Below the pieces are notes generated by a model, which ran no database searches, had not been told where the DNA came from, and saw nothing but the letters and a program-made list of their open reading frames with translations. DNA of 12,128 nucleotides from NCBI GenBank assembly GCA_003242675.1, contig QGVE01000083.1:1-12128 (forward strand). The letters run 5' to 3'. Below are positions 1 through 5,500 of the stretch, piece after piece (within the stretch, counting starts at the first letter, position 1; every line of letters begins with the position of its first letter). This stretch comes from Bacillota bacterium (lineage in GTDB: Bacteria > Bacillota_E > Symbiobacteriia > Symbiobacteriales > Symbiobacteriaceae). Both the position numbers and the translations under genes were made by a program.

Positions 1-100
1 CCGCGACCAGAACGGGCGGGAGGTGCAGCACGGCACCATGGAGGTGGAGCCGCCGCAGCGGCTCAAGCCGATGCTCCGCCACGATTACGAGAGCTTTTGA
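1..100 (+). CDS. C-terminal fragment of an unidentified protein
   Basis: An open frame enters from the left edge with codons starting at base 2 and stops at the TGA at 98-100, giving about 32 residues ending in RLKPMLRHDYESF. Nearly every codon has G or C in the third position, as in the confirmed genes here, so I read it as the end of a real gene. No domain is recognisable in so short a piece. The start and most of the gene lie outside the window. It runs in the same direction as the fumarase genes but is separated from them by about 765 bases of non-coding repeat DNA, so it is probably not in their operon. Confidence 0.55.
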   Translation, partial: RDQNGREVQHGTMEVEPPQRLKPMLRHDYESF

Positions 101-119
101 CCCGAAGCGGGACGGTTTT
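101..119 (+). terminator. weak terminator-like hairpin after the first gene
   Basis: Right after the stop codon, CCCG (101-104) and CGGG (108-111) can pair around a 3-base loop. Four bases later comes TTTT (116-119). The stem is only 4 bp, so this is a weak candidate. Confidence 0.2.
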
Positions 120-140
120 GTGCCCCATAAGTGGGCGCGG

Positions 141-700
141 AGTGTGCAGGCGGGGTGCAGTAAGCGAGGTCGGGATGTGCAGGCGAGCGTGCAGTGAGTG
201 AGACGAAATGTGCAGGCCGGCAGCGGTGAGCGTGGGCGGGATCTGAGGGATGCGGGTGGTGGGGCGAGACGTGCAGGGGCGCGTGCGCTGAGTGGGAGCG
301 GGGGGGCAAGCGAGCCTGCGGGAGGCGGGGCGAGATGTGCAGGCAGGCGTGCGGTGAGTGGGGGCGTGATGTGCGCACGGGCGCGCGGTGAGTGCGGGCG
401 AGATGTGTAGGTGGGCGTGCCGTCAGAAGGGGCCGGGTGCGCAGGCGGTGGTGCAGTGAGCGGGTCCAGATGTGCAGGCGAGCGCGCGGTGAGCGAGACG
501 GGGTGCGCCGGTGGGCAGCGGTGAGAGAGGGCGGGATCTGAGGGAGCGCGTGCGGTTGGCGGGGGGAGATGTCCAGGCAGGTGTGCGGTGAGCGAGACGG
601 GATGCGCAGGCGGGCGTACGGTGGCGGGGACGGATGTGCAGACGGGCGTGCCGTCAGCGGGAGCAGGATGTGCGGGCCGGCGTGCGGTGAGCGGCGAGCG
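141..700. repeat. degenerate 33-bp tandem repeat array, about 17 units
   Basis: About 17 diverged units of 28-34 bp (mostly 33) run head to tail. The consensus begins GATGTGCAGGCGGGCGTGCG and continues GTGAGCG then a G-rich spacer. Unit starts by eye are 141, 174, 207, 240, 268, 301, 334, 368, 402, 436, 469, 502, 535, 568, 601, 633 and 667. The array has higher-order structure: units 1-4 (141-267) recur as units 10-13 (436-567) at a 295-bp offset, including a 17-base identical stretch (234-250 and 529-545). Units 7-9 recur as 14-16, with a 14-base identity at 413-426 and 644-657. The plus strand is strongly G-rich. The varying unit lengths do not preserve a frame, so I treat it as non-coding. 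Function unknown. Confidence 0.85.
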
Positions 701-774
701 CCCCCAACACCCTTCGACCAGGGCCCGGGAATAGATTCGTGAGCCTAAATATCTACATATTGCATACTTTTATG

Positions 775-803
775 CTGACTTGTGCGACCTAATTTGCTAC
801 AGT
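775..803 (+). promoter_or_regulatory. sigma-A-type extended -10 promoter for the fumarase genes
   Basis: CTGACT (775-780) matches TTGACA at 4 of 6 positions. A 17-bp spacer leads to TACAGT (798-803) as the -10. The TG at 795-796 supplies an extended -10 (TGCTACAGT). The site lies in the only AT-richer segment before the fumarase start, about 63 bases upstream of the GTG at 866. Confidence 0.6.
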
Positions 804-841
804 GGGGGTAGACGAAATCACCCCCGTATATTGGGGTAGAC
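804..841 (+). promoter_or_regulatory. overlapping dyads and a 9-bp direct repeat at the fumarase transcription start
   Basis: GGGGGT (804-809) can pair with ACCCCC (820-825). The same ACCCC (820-824) can instead pair with GGGGT (833-837), so the two stems exclude each other. GGGGTAGAC occurs twice, at 805-813 and 833-841, 28 bases apart. This overlaps the expected transcription start and the early leader. It could be a repressor or activator site, or a simple two-state leader. No regulator can be named. Confidence 0.4.
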
Positions 842-865
842 CGGGCGCTCGAGGAGGAGAAAGCT

Positions 866-1708
866 GTGCGGGAGATTCACGTGGACCAGGTGGCGGACGC
901 CGTCGCCCGCCTGGTGCAGGAGGCGAACTTCAAGCTCGAGGATGACGTGGTCCAGGCCCTGTCGCGGGCGCAGTCGCTGGAAGAGGCCCCGGTGGGGCAG
1001 ACGGTGCTCCTGCAGATCGTGGAGAACTACACCATCGCCGAGACCGAGCAGGTGCCGATGTGCCAGGACACCGGCGTGGCGCTGGTCTTCCTGGAGATCG
1101 GGCAGGACGTGCACCTGGTCGGCGGCGACCTGTACGAGGCGGTCAACCGGGGCGTTGCCCGGGGCTACAAAGAGGGCCGGCTGCGCATGTCGATGCTGAA
1201 CGACCCGATCAAGCGCATCAACACCGGAGACAACACCCCGGCGATGATCTACGTCGACATCGTGCCCGGGGACCGGCTGAAGATCACTGTCGACGCCAAG
1301 GGCGGCGGCTCCGAGAACATGAGCCAGCTCAAGATGCTGCCCCCGTCGGCCGGCTGGGAGGGCGCGAAGCGGTTCATCGTCGAGACCGTGGCTGCGGCCG
1401 GGCCCAACGCCTGCCCGCCGCTCATCGTCGGCGTGGGCATTGGCGGCAACTTCGACAAGTGCGCCCTGCTGGCGAAGAAGGCGCTGCTGCGCCCGGTGGG
1501 CCAGCCCCATCCGGACCCCGAGTGGGCCGCCCGGGAGCAGGAGCTGCTGGAGGAGATCAACAAGCTGGGCGTCGGCCCGATGGGGCTCGGCGGCACCGTG
1601 ACCGCGCTCGCCGTGCACGTCGAGGTCATGGGCTGCCACATCACGGCGCTGCCCGTCGCCGTCAACATCGAGTGCCACAGCCACCGGCACAAGGAGGTCA
1701 CGCTCTGA
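866..1708 (+). CDS. fumA: fumarate hydratase class I, alpha subunit (N-terminal domain protein)
   Basis: 280 aa. This is the alpha half of the two-subunit, oxygen-sensitive [4Fe-4S] fumarase that reversibly hydrates fumarate to L-malate in the cytoplasm. The start is a GTG preceded by GAGGAGGAGA at 851-860, which fits the family N-terminus. Visible family signatures are MCQDTG (Cys66), GDNTPAMIYVDIVPGD (about 121-136), GGGSENMSQLKML (147-158), NACPPLIVGVGIGG (Cys183) and the tail with GCHITALPVAVNIECH (Cys257, Cys270). Class I enzymes bind the cluster with three cysteines. Cys66 and Cys183 are strong candidates; the third, Cys257 or Cys270, is not settled by eye. The stop overlaps the next gene's ATG (TGATG), so the subunits are translationally coupled. 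Tartrate dehydratase alpha (TtdA) is the main alternative, but the neighbouring sucCD favours fumarase. Confidence 0.93.
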   Translation: MREIHVDQVADAVARLVQEANFKLEDDVVQALSRAQSLEEAPVGQTVLLQIVENYTIAETEQVPMCQDTGVALVFLEIGQDVHLVGGDLYEAVNRGVARGYKEGRLRMSMLNDPIKRINTGDNTPAMIYVDIVPGDRLKITVDAKGGGSENMSQLKMLPPSAGWEGAKRFIVETVAAAGPNACPPLIVGVGIGGNFDKCALLAKKALLRPVGQPHPDPEWAAREQELLEEINKLGVGPMGLGGTVTALAVHVEVMGCHITALPVAVNIECHSHRHKEVTL

Positions 1709-2301
1709 TGGCCAAGATCTACGTCACCACGCCCGTCACCCCCGAGCAGGTGCGCCAGATCCGGGCCGGCGACGAGGTGATCATCACCGGGGAGATCTAC
1801 ACGGCCCGGGACGCCGCCCACAAGCGGATGGTAGAGGACCTGGCGGCCGGGCGGCCGCTGCCGTTCGACCCCGAAGGCGCGGTGATCTACTACGTGGGAC
1901 CGACGCCGCCCAAGCCCGGCCAGGCCATCGGCTCGGCCGGCCCGACCACCTCCTACCGGATGGACAAGTACACGCCGGAGATCCTGCGGCACGGGGTCAG
2001 GTTGCTCATCGGCAAGGGCTACCGGAGCGACGAGGTAAAGGCCGCCCTGCAGCAGTACGGCGCCGCCTACCTGGTCGCCACCGGCGGCGCGGGTGCGCTG
2101 CTCGCCAAGCGGATCGAGGAGGCCGAGGTGGTCGCGTACGAAGACCTGGGCACGGAGGCGATCCGCCGCCTGCGGGTCCGGGAGTTCCCGACCATCTGCA
2201 TCAACGACGTCTACGGCGGCGACCAGTACTTCGCCGGCCAGTCCCAGTGGGTCAAGCCGGACGCCATGGTGAAGCCGAAGCCGCCCGTGGCCAGCGAGTA
2301 A
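1708..2301 (+). CDS. fumB: fumarate hydratase class I, beta subunit (C-terminal domain protein)
   Basis: 197 aa. This is the beta half of the same fumarase; in single-chain class I enzymes it is the C-terminal domain and completes the active site. The ATG overlaps the alpha stop, and AAGGAGGT (1691-1698) lies 9 bases upstream inside the alpha gene. Family signatures are TTPVTPEQVRQIRAGDEV (7-24), GEIYTARDAAHKRM (28-41), PTPPKPGQAIGSAGPTTSYRMD (65-86), LIGKGY (100-105) and the C-terminal EFPTICINDVYGGDQYF (159-175). The length is normal for a free-standing beta subunit. Start and stop are clear and nothing looks truncated. The tartrate dehydratase beta subunit (TtdB) has the same fold and remains a formal alternative. 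Confidence 0.93.
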   Translation: MAKIYVTTPVTPEQVRQIRAGDEVIITGEIYTARDAAHKRMVEDLAAGRPLPFDPEGAVIYYVGPTPPKPGQAIGSAGPTTSYRMDKYTPEILRHGVRLLIGKGYRSDEVKAALQQYGAAYLVATGGAGALLAKRIEEAEVVAYEDLGTEAIRRLRVREFPTICINDVYGGDQYFAGQSQWVKPDAMVKPKPPVASE

Positions 2302-2308
2302 AGGGAGA

Positions 2309-2350
2309 GGCCCCGGCAGCACCCGCAGGCGGCCGGGGCCTTAGTTGCTT
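2309..2350 (+). terminator. GC-rich hairpin after the fumarase genes
   Basis: GGCCCCGGC (2309-2317) pairs perfectly with GCCGGGGCC (2332-2340) around a 14-base loop. It starts 7 bases after the fumarase beta stop. The tail TTAGTTGCTT is only moderately T-rich, so termination may be partial. A new promoter follows directly. Confidence 0.55.
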
Positions 2351-2357
2351 CGCACGA

Positions 2358-2387
2358 TTTCCAAACCGATAGTATCCGTGGTAGAAT
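2358..2387 (+). promoter_or_regulatory. sigma-A-type extended -10 promoter for sucCD
   Basis: The -10 is TAGAAT (2382-2387, 5 of 6 matches), with TGG at 2379-2381 making it an extended -10. The -35 candidate TTTCCA (2358-2363) lies 18 bp upstream. An alternative overlapping pair is TTGCTT (2345-2350) with GATAGT (2368-2373) and a 17-bp spacer. Either places transcription start in the 150-base gap before sucC, suggesting sucCD can be transcribed independently of the fumarase genes. Confidence 0.55.
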
Positions 2388-2451
2388 TCCGAGGAGCGTG
2401 TTAGATCCGGCAGGTGGGCACCATCTACCGCAACCCTCTGGAGGTGGACGG

Positions 2452-3579
2452 ATGAAGCTATACGAGTATCTGGCCAAGCGGCTGTTTGCCGAGCACGGCA
2501 TCCCCACGGGGAACGGCATCCTCTGCACCACGCCGGAAGAGGTGGAGGAGGCGGCCCGCAAGATCGGCCCGTGTGCCGTCAAGGCGCAGGTCCTCGTGGG
2601 CGGCCGGGGCAAGGCGGGGGGCATCAAGCTGGCGAATACCCCCGAGGAGGCGAAGGAGCGGGCCAGGGAGATCCTGGGCATGAACCTGAAGGGGTACATC
2701 GTGGACAAGGTCCTGGTGGACCCCCAGATCAAGATCGAGAAGGAATACTACGTCTCGATCACCCTGGACGGCATGGCCAAGAAGCCGCTCATCATGGCCT
2801 CGGAGTACGGCGGCATGGACATCGAGTCGGTCCCGCATGACAAGATCGTCTTCGAGCACGTGGACATCACCACGGGCCTCATGCCCTTCCAGGCCCGGGA
2901 GATCGCACGCAAGATCGGGCTGACCGGGGACCTCGCCGACCAGTTCGTCAAGATCCTGACCGCGCTGTACCAGGCCTTCCGCAAGTACGACGCGGAGCTG
3001 GTGGAGATCAACCCGCTCGCGCTGACCGATAACGGCACGCGGCTCGTCGCCGCCGACGGCCGCTTCAACGTGGAGGACGACGCCCTGTTCCGCCACCCCG
3101 AGCTCCCGCGGGTGGAGGAGGGCACCGAGCTGGAGAAGAAGGTGCGCGCCATCGGCCTCGCCTTCGTCCAGCTGGACGGCGACATCGCCGTCATGGCCAA
3201 CGGCGCCGGCATGGCGATGGGCACCCTCGACACGCTGGCCTACTACGGCGGCCGGCCGGCCAACTTCCTCGACGCCGGCGGCGGCTCCGGCGTGGAGCCC
3301 ACGGCCCAGGCCTTCGACGCGCTCCTGGGCACCAAGCCCAAGGCGATCTTCGTCAACATCTTCGGCGGCATCACCCGCTGCGACCTGGTGGCGGAGGCCA
3401 TCGTGCAGGTGAAGAAGGCCAAGGGCATCGACGTGCCGCTGGTGGTCCGCATGGTCGGCACCAACGACGTCCGCGGCCGGGAGATCCTGGCCGAGGCGGG
3501 CATCCAGGCGTACACCGACATGGGCGAGGCGGCGAAGGCCGTGGTCGAGGCGGCGTACGGGAAGGGGGCGCGGCAGTAA
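2452..3579 (+). CDS. sucC: succinyl-CoA synthetase (succinate-CoA ligase), beta subunit
   Basis: 375 aa, slightly shorter than typical bacterial SucC. It is the nucleotide- and succinate-binding subunit that, with SucD, interconverts succinyl-CoA + phosphate + ADP (or GDP) with succinate + CoA + ATP (or GTP). I chose the ATG at 2452 because GGAGGTG (2440-2446) lies 5 bases upstream and the protein then begins MKLYEYLAKRLFAEHGIP, as the family does. The ATP-grasp region shows KAQVLVGGRGKAGGI (44-58), the metal-binding stretch ELVEINPLAL (182-191), NGAGMAMGTLD (250-260), LDAGGGS (273-279) and the C-terminal CoA-ligase segment VNIFGGITRCD (301-311). Malate-CoA ligase beta subunits are close relatives, but adjacency to fumarase favours SucC. 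Nucleotide preference cannot be told by eye. Confidence 0.95.
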   Translation: MKLYEYLAKRLFAEHGIPTGNGILCTTPEEVEEAARKIGPCAVKAQVLVGGRGKAGGIKLANTPEEAKERAREILGMNLKGYIVDKVLVDPQIKIEKEYYVSITLDGMAKKPLIMASEYGGMDIESVPHDKIVFEHVDITTGLMPFQAREIARKIGLTGDLADQFVKILTALYQAFRKYDAELVEINPLALTDNGTRLVAADGRFNVEDDALFRHPELPRVEEGTELEKKVRAIGLAFVQLDGDIAVMANGAGMAMGTLDTLAYYGGRPANFLDAGGGSGVEPTAQAFDALLGTKPKAIFVNIFGGITRCDLVAEAIVQVKKAKGIDVPLVVRMVGTNDVRGREILAEAGIQAYTDMGEAAKAVVEAAYGKGARQ

Positions 3580-3580
3580 C

Positions 3581-4453
3581 ATGGCGATCATCGTAGACCG
3601 GAACACGCGCGTCATCGTTCAGGGAATCACAGGTTCCCAGGGGCAGTTCCACACCGGCCAGATGCTGGCCTTCGGCACCAACATCGTCGGCGGCGTCAAC
3701 TTCAAGAAGGCGGGGCAGCAGGTCCACGGCGTGCCGGTCTTCGCCACGGTGCACGAGGCCGTCGAGCGGACCGGGGCCAACGCCTCCGTCATGTTCGTCC
3801 CCGCGCCCGGGGTGAAGGACGCCGCCTTCGAGGCCATCCACGCGGGCATCAAGGTCCTGGTGCTCATCCCCGAGCATGTGCCGACCCAGGAGACCATGGA
3901 GATCATGGCCTACGCGGAGCGGCACGGGGTGCGGGTCATCGGCCCCAACACCTTCGGCATCATCTCGCCCGGCGAGAAGTGCAAGCTGGGCATCATGCCG
4001 AACCACATCTACAAGCCCGGTCCTGTGGGCATCGTGGCCCGCTCGGGCACCCTATCCTACGAGATCGCGTACAACCTGTCCAACGCCGGCCTGGGCCAGA
4101 CGACGGTCATCGGCATGGGCGGCGACCGGGTGATCGGCACCAACTTCGTCGACGCCCTGGAGCTGTTCAACAACGACCCCGAGACCGAGGCGATCGTCAT
4201 GGTCGGCGAGATCGGCGGCATCCAGGAGGAGCTGGCTGCGGAGTACATCAAGCAGCACGTGCGCAAGCCGGTCGTGGCCTACCTGGCCGGCAAGTCCGCG
4301 CCGCCCGGCAAGCGCATGGGCCACGCCGGCGCGATCATCGAGGGCAACCGGGGCACGTACCAGTCCAAGGTGGAGGCCCTCACCGCCGCTGGCGTGAAGG
4401 TTGCGTCCCTGCCGTGGGAGATCGTCGACCTCGTGCGGGAGGCGCTGCGGTAG
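3581..4453 (+). CDS. sucD: succinyl-CoA synthetase (succinate-CoA ligase), alpha subunit
   Basis: 290 aa, the usual length. The alpha subunit binds CoA and carries the phosphohistidine intermediate. The N-terminal CoA-binding Rossmann domain shows [15 protein letters not shown] (11-25). Later come [14 protein letters not shown] (119-132), the ligase segment [10 protein letters not shown] (153-162), [13 protein letters not shown] (177-189) and the phosphorylated-His motif [11 protein letters not shown] with His248. Many relatives have Pro where this protein has Arg183 in the GGD(P/R) loop, a modest oddity outside the catalytic His. Only one base separates the sucC stop from this ATG, so the pair is translated as a unit; AAGGGGG just before the sucC stop can serve as ribosome binding site. 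Confidence 0.96.
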   Translation: MAIIVDRNTRVIVQGITGSQGQFHTGQMLAFGTNIVGGVNFKKAGQQVHGVPVFATVHEAVERTGANASVMFVPAPGVKDAAFEAIHAGIKVLVLIPEHVPTQETMEIMAYAERHGVRVIGPNTFGIISPGEKCKLGIMPNHIYKPGPVGIVARSGTLSYEIAYNLSNAGLGQTTVIGMGGDRVIGTNFVDALELFNNDPETEAIVMVGEIGGIQEELAAEYIKQHVRKPVVAYLAGKSAPPGKRMGHAGAIIEGNRGTYQSKVEALTAAGVKVASLPWEIVDLVREALR

Positions 4454-4485
4454 GCGGTGCCGGACGGGCCGGGCTTAGGGACACG

Positions 4486-4517
4486 CAAGGGCAGCAGCGG
4501 TCGGGCTGCTGCCCTTG
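4486..4517 (+). terminator. strong hairpin terminating sucCD
   Basis: CAAGGGCAGCAGC (4486-4498) pairs over all 13 bases with GCTGCTGCCCTTG (4505-4517) around a 6-base loop, 32 bases after the sucD stop. There is no T-run, so release may need Rho or the hairpin may mainly protect the mRNA 3' end. Confidence 0.6.
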
Positions 4518-4520
4518 GTC

Positions 4521-4720
4521 GCTTCCCGGGCTGTGCGGGGCGCCAAGGGCTTCCCGAGCTGTGCCGGGGCCGTGGGTTTTCCAGGCTGTGCTGGGGTCGC
4601 AGGCTTCCCGGGTTGTGCTGAGCGCCGTCGGCTTCCCGCGCTGTGCTGGGGCCGTAGGCTTCTCGGGCCGTGCGGGGCGCCATGGGCTTCCCGGGCTGTG
4701 CCGGGGCCGTGGGCTTCCGG
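4521..4720. repeat. 27/28-bp tandem repeat array, about 7.3 units
   Basis: Units begin at 4521, 4549, 4576, 4603, 4631, 4658, 4686 and 4713, with alternating lengths 28, 27, 27, 28, 27, 28, 27; the last is partial. The consensus is GCTTCCCGGGCTGTGC followed by GGGGCCGTGG or GGGGCGCCAGG. Units 1-2 (4521-4575) are almost copied as units 6-7 (4658-4712) at a 137-bp offset, so a block duplication has occurred. The mixed lengths break any reading frame, arguing against coding on either strand. The array starts 3 bases after the sucCD hairpin. It is not obviously related to the 33-bp array at 141-700. Function unknown. Confidence 0.85.
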
Positions 4721-4870
4721 GACCACCGCCCGCGCCCAGATGTGGCTCTTGCGCCGCTGGGGGCGCGGCGCCCGGGGCCGGCGGGCACCAGGAGATCCGT
4801 CCGCCGCAGTAGAATTTACAACCCTGAAACGATCTCGGAGGGGAGTACGACGAGGAGGGACCAGTATCCG
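4721..4870 (+). promoter_or_regulatory. leader and possible promoter for the 71-aa gene
   Basis: This stretch is GC-rich until about 4808, then has a short AT-rich patch. TAGAAT (4810-4815) could be a -10, the same hexamer as in the sucC promoter, but I see no convincing -35 at 16-18 bp. A ribosome binding site, AGGAGG (4853-4858), lies 12 bases before the ATG, a longer spacing than usual. Confidence 0.35.
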
Positions 4871-5086
4871 ATGCGCAAACCCGAGGTTGGCCGTCGCTAC
4901 AAGCTCGTGCGCGACTTCGAGATCCACGATCCGGAAACCGGCACGCTGCGGCACCTGATCCGCAAGGGCGAGGTCGTGAAGGTCCGGAAGATCGAGGAGG
5001 AGAACGACTTCATCTACCTGGAAGGCGTGTCAGTACCGGCCTTCCTCGGAGCTTTCCAGATGCACATCGTGCCCGCGGACGAGTGA
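4871..5086 (+). CDS. small protein of unknown function (71 aa)
   Basis: 71 aa, hydrophilic and acidic/basic mixed, with no signal peptide or membrane segment. It starts MRKPEVGRRYKLVRDFEIHD and ends MHIVPADE. Alternating hydrophobic residues in RHLIRKGEVVKVRKI and DFIYLEG suggest a small beta-barrel (SH3- or KOW-like) fold, but that is inference from pattern only. AGGAGG is 12 bases upstream of the ATG, and no closer in-frame start exists. Codon use matches the neighbours. The last 57 bases overlap, antisense, the 3' end of the minus-strand membrane protein gene, with no terminator between them. I do not recognise the family. Confidence 0.75.
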   Translation: MRKPEVGRRYKLVRDFEIHDPETGTLRHLIRKGEVVKVRKIEEENDFIYLEGVSVPAFLGAFQMHIVPADE

Positions 5087-5500
5087 CGGACTGGGCAGGC
5101 CGAGCGGATCGCCTGTCTGCCCCTTGGCCGCGCGGAACATTGCCAGGGCGGTGAGCAGGGTGCCGAGCGCGGCGGCCCACCGGAACAGCTCGGCGTTCAG
5201 GTGCCACACCTGGTTCCAGAGCGGCACGCCGGTGTGGTACCACGCCCGGTACCAGACCTCGGCCAGCAGGGACAGCGCGAGCAGCAGGCCGTTCACCTGG
5301 ATGGCCCAGAGCAGGCCGGCCCGTGCGTGATGCGCCACGAACGGCGAGCGCCGGCGGGCGCCGATCCAGAGCAGGCTGGCCAGCAGCAGCCCCGGGGGCA
5401 CCGTGTAGAGCCAGTCCGGCACCCACCACAGCCCGAGCGGCAGCCGGATCGCGCCGGTGTACGACAGGACGGCCAGGACGCGCTCGAAAGGACGCGCCAA
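5030..5500 (-). CDS. small integral membrane protein, DUF4870-like
   Basis: 156 aa on the minus strand. It starts at a TTG (5500-5498) with a good ribosome binding site, GGAGGT (minus-strand sequence, 5514-5509), 8 bases upstream. Three hydrophobic segments fit membrane helices at about 33-47, 63-83 and 106-123. The FVAHHARAGLLWAIQV stretch (54-69), a His/Arg-rich turn leading into a helix, resembles the conserved F-x-H-A-R-Q motif of DUF4870 (Tic20-like) membrane proteins. The assignment is from pattern recognition. The C-terminal tail (about 125-156) is hydrophilic. It is divergent from the SIR2-like gene, with starts abutting or within 54 bp. Its 3' end runs 57 bp into the convergent 71-aa gene. 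Function of the family is unknown. Confidence 0.75.
   Translation of the reverse strand: MARPFERVLAVLSYTGAIRLPLGLWWVPDWLYTVPPGLLLASLLWIGARRRSPFVAHHARAGLLWAIQVNGLLLALSLLAEVWYRAWYHTGVPLWNQVWHLNAELFRWAAALGTLLTALAMFRAAKGQTGDPLGLPSPSLVRGHDVHLESSEEGRY

Noticed and set aside
85..378. Minus-strand open frame of 97 codons rich in Pro, His, Ala and Ser
   Set aside because: It is read through the diverged 33-bp array, has low-complexity composition and has no ribosome binding site. Variable unit lengths break the frame's periodicity, so it is an artefact of GC-rich repeats.
198..410. Plus-strand open frame of 70 codons within the array
   Set aside because: Gly/Arg/Ala low complexity from the repeat; no Shine-Dalgarno and no domain.
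141..700. CRISPR array
   Set aside because: Units are contiguous and diverged, with no unique spacers between conserved repeats and no cas genes nearby.
2398..2451. Upstream GTG start extending sucC by 18 codons
   Set aside because: GGAGGTG sits properly before ATG 2452, and the family N-terminus begins there. The extension overlaps the promoter/leader region.
4279..4788. Minus-strand frame with repeated PGKP-like peptide over the second array
   Set aside because: The 27/28-bp alternation shifts frame between units, and the frame runs antisense into sucD. It is not a gene.
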